Shown in pieces: positions 63,919 to 64,000 of a stretch of 64,000 bases of DNA. Source of the DNA: Symbiodinium natans (lineage: Eukaryota > Sar > Dinophyceae > Suessiales > Symbiodiniaceae); contig CAJNDS010000374.1 in assembly GCA_905221605.1 (NCBI GenBank), positions 62,001 through 126,000 of the forward strand. Reading direction: 5' to 3'. The translations under genes were made by a program, and so were the position numbers. Within the stretch, counting starts at the first letter, position 1. Every line of letters begins with the position of its first letter. The notes below the pieces were generated by a model. The model was not told the origin of the DNA, made no database searches, and saw nothing but the letters and a program-made list of their open reading frames with translations.

Positions 63919-64000
63919 GCTGTGGTCTCAGAGTGTTCCTTGGAGTTTTTCTCAGAGGTTCATTCGTGAGAAGTGCCCTCTAGCCTCCATTTGAAACTTC

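Overview
The window looks like nuclear DNA of a dinoflagellate, most likely a Symbiodiniaceae-type genome. The evidence is: (i) introns that mostly begin with GC (some GT or GA) and end in AG before an exon starting with G; (ii) a relic of the dinoflagellate spliced leader; (iii) a head-to-tail pair of ribosomal protein L3 genes 151 bp apart; (iv) a gag polyprotein with one CCCH and one CCHC zinc motif; and (v) long stretches of simple repeats and degenerate CCCTAAA repeats. No bacterial operons, rRNA, tRNA or CRISPR array were seen. Only three loci look like working host genes: two RPL3 copies and one myosin heavy chain. Most long open frames elsewhere are chance frames in GC-rich or repetitive DNA.

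Layout. 0-3.6 kb: a decayed retroelement (coiled coil, AP-endonuclease-like domain, reverse transcriptase with YYDDF, RNase H remnant) followed by a 3' tail. 3.6-4.9 kb: a spliced-leader relic, two small coding-like frames and a second copy of the same 3' tail, so perhaps a retroposed mRNA moved by the element to its left. 6.4-7.9 kb: three tandem-repeat families and a thrice-repeated GC-rich motif. 8.1-11.2 kb: a decayed unknown protein, probably mobile. 11.2-22.9 kb: non-coding with small repeats. 23.2-26.0 kb: RPL3 twice, exon 2 indistinguishable and exon 1 different at 14 synonymous sites. 26-34 kb: non-coding, with an approximately 730 bp alternating GT/GC tract. 34.4-40.5 kb: subtelomere-like degenerate TTTAGGG/CCCTAAA DNA and other repeats. 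41.25-41.48 kb: two exons of a PDZ domain.

45.1-63.9 kb: a myosin heavy-chain gene on the + strand that runs off the right end. I can place about 30 exons, many only 27-70 bp long; together they give the SH3-like start, P-loop, switch I, switch II and the region beyond. One intron of about 10.8 kb (47585-58372) is a nest of repeats. It holds an AT-rich satellite, a 3.4 kb 48-bp minisatellite that appears to have been inserted with a 15-bp target duplication and an ACTC tail, inverted repeats, and a complete gag-only LTR retrotransposon. That LTR element (54100-57714) has 281-bp LTRs with two differences, TG...CA ends, a 5-bp target duplication, a primer-binding site matching the anticodon arm of initiator tRNA-Met, and a polypurine tract. 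It sits inside a telomere-like repeat.

Novel candidates in order of interest: the gag-only LTR element whose gag AUG can be supplied by its own tRNA-anticodon-derived primer site; the retroposed minisatellite carrying gag-like segments; exon-limited homogenisation of RPL3; the shared 3' tail linking a retrotransposon and a spliced-leader retrocopy; and the GC-donor intron set with direct repeats at the splice junctions. All calls come from reading the sequence; no alignment or database search was run.
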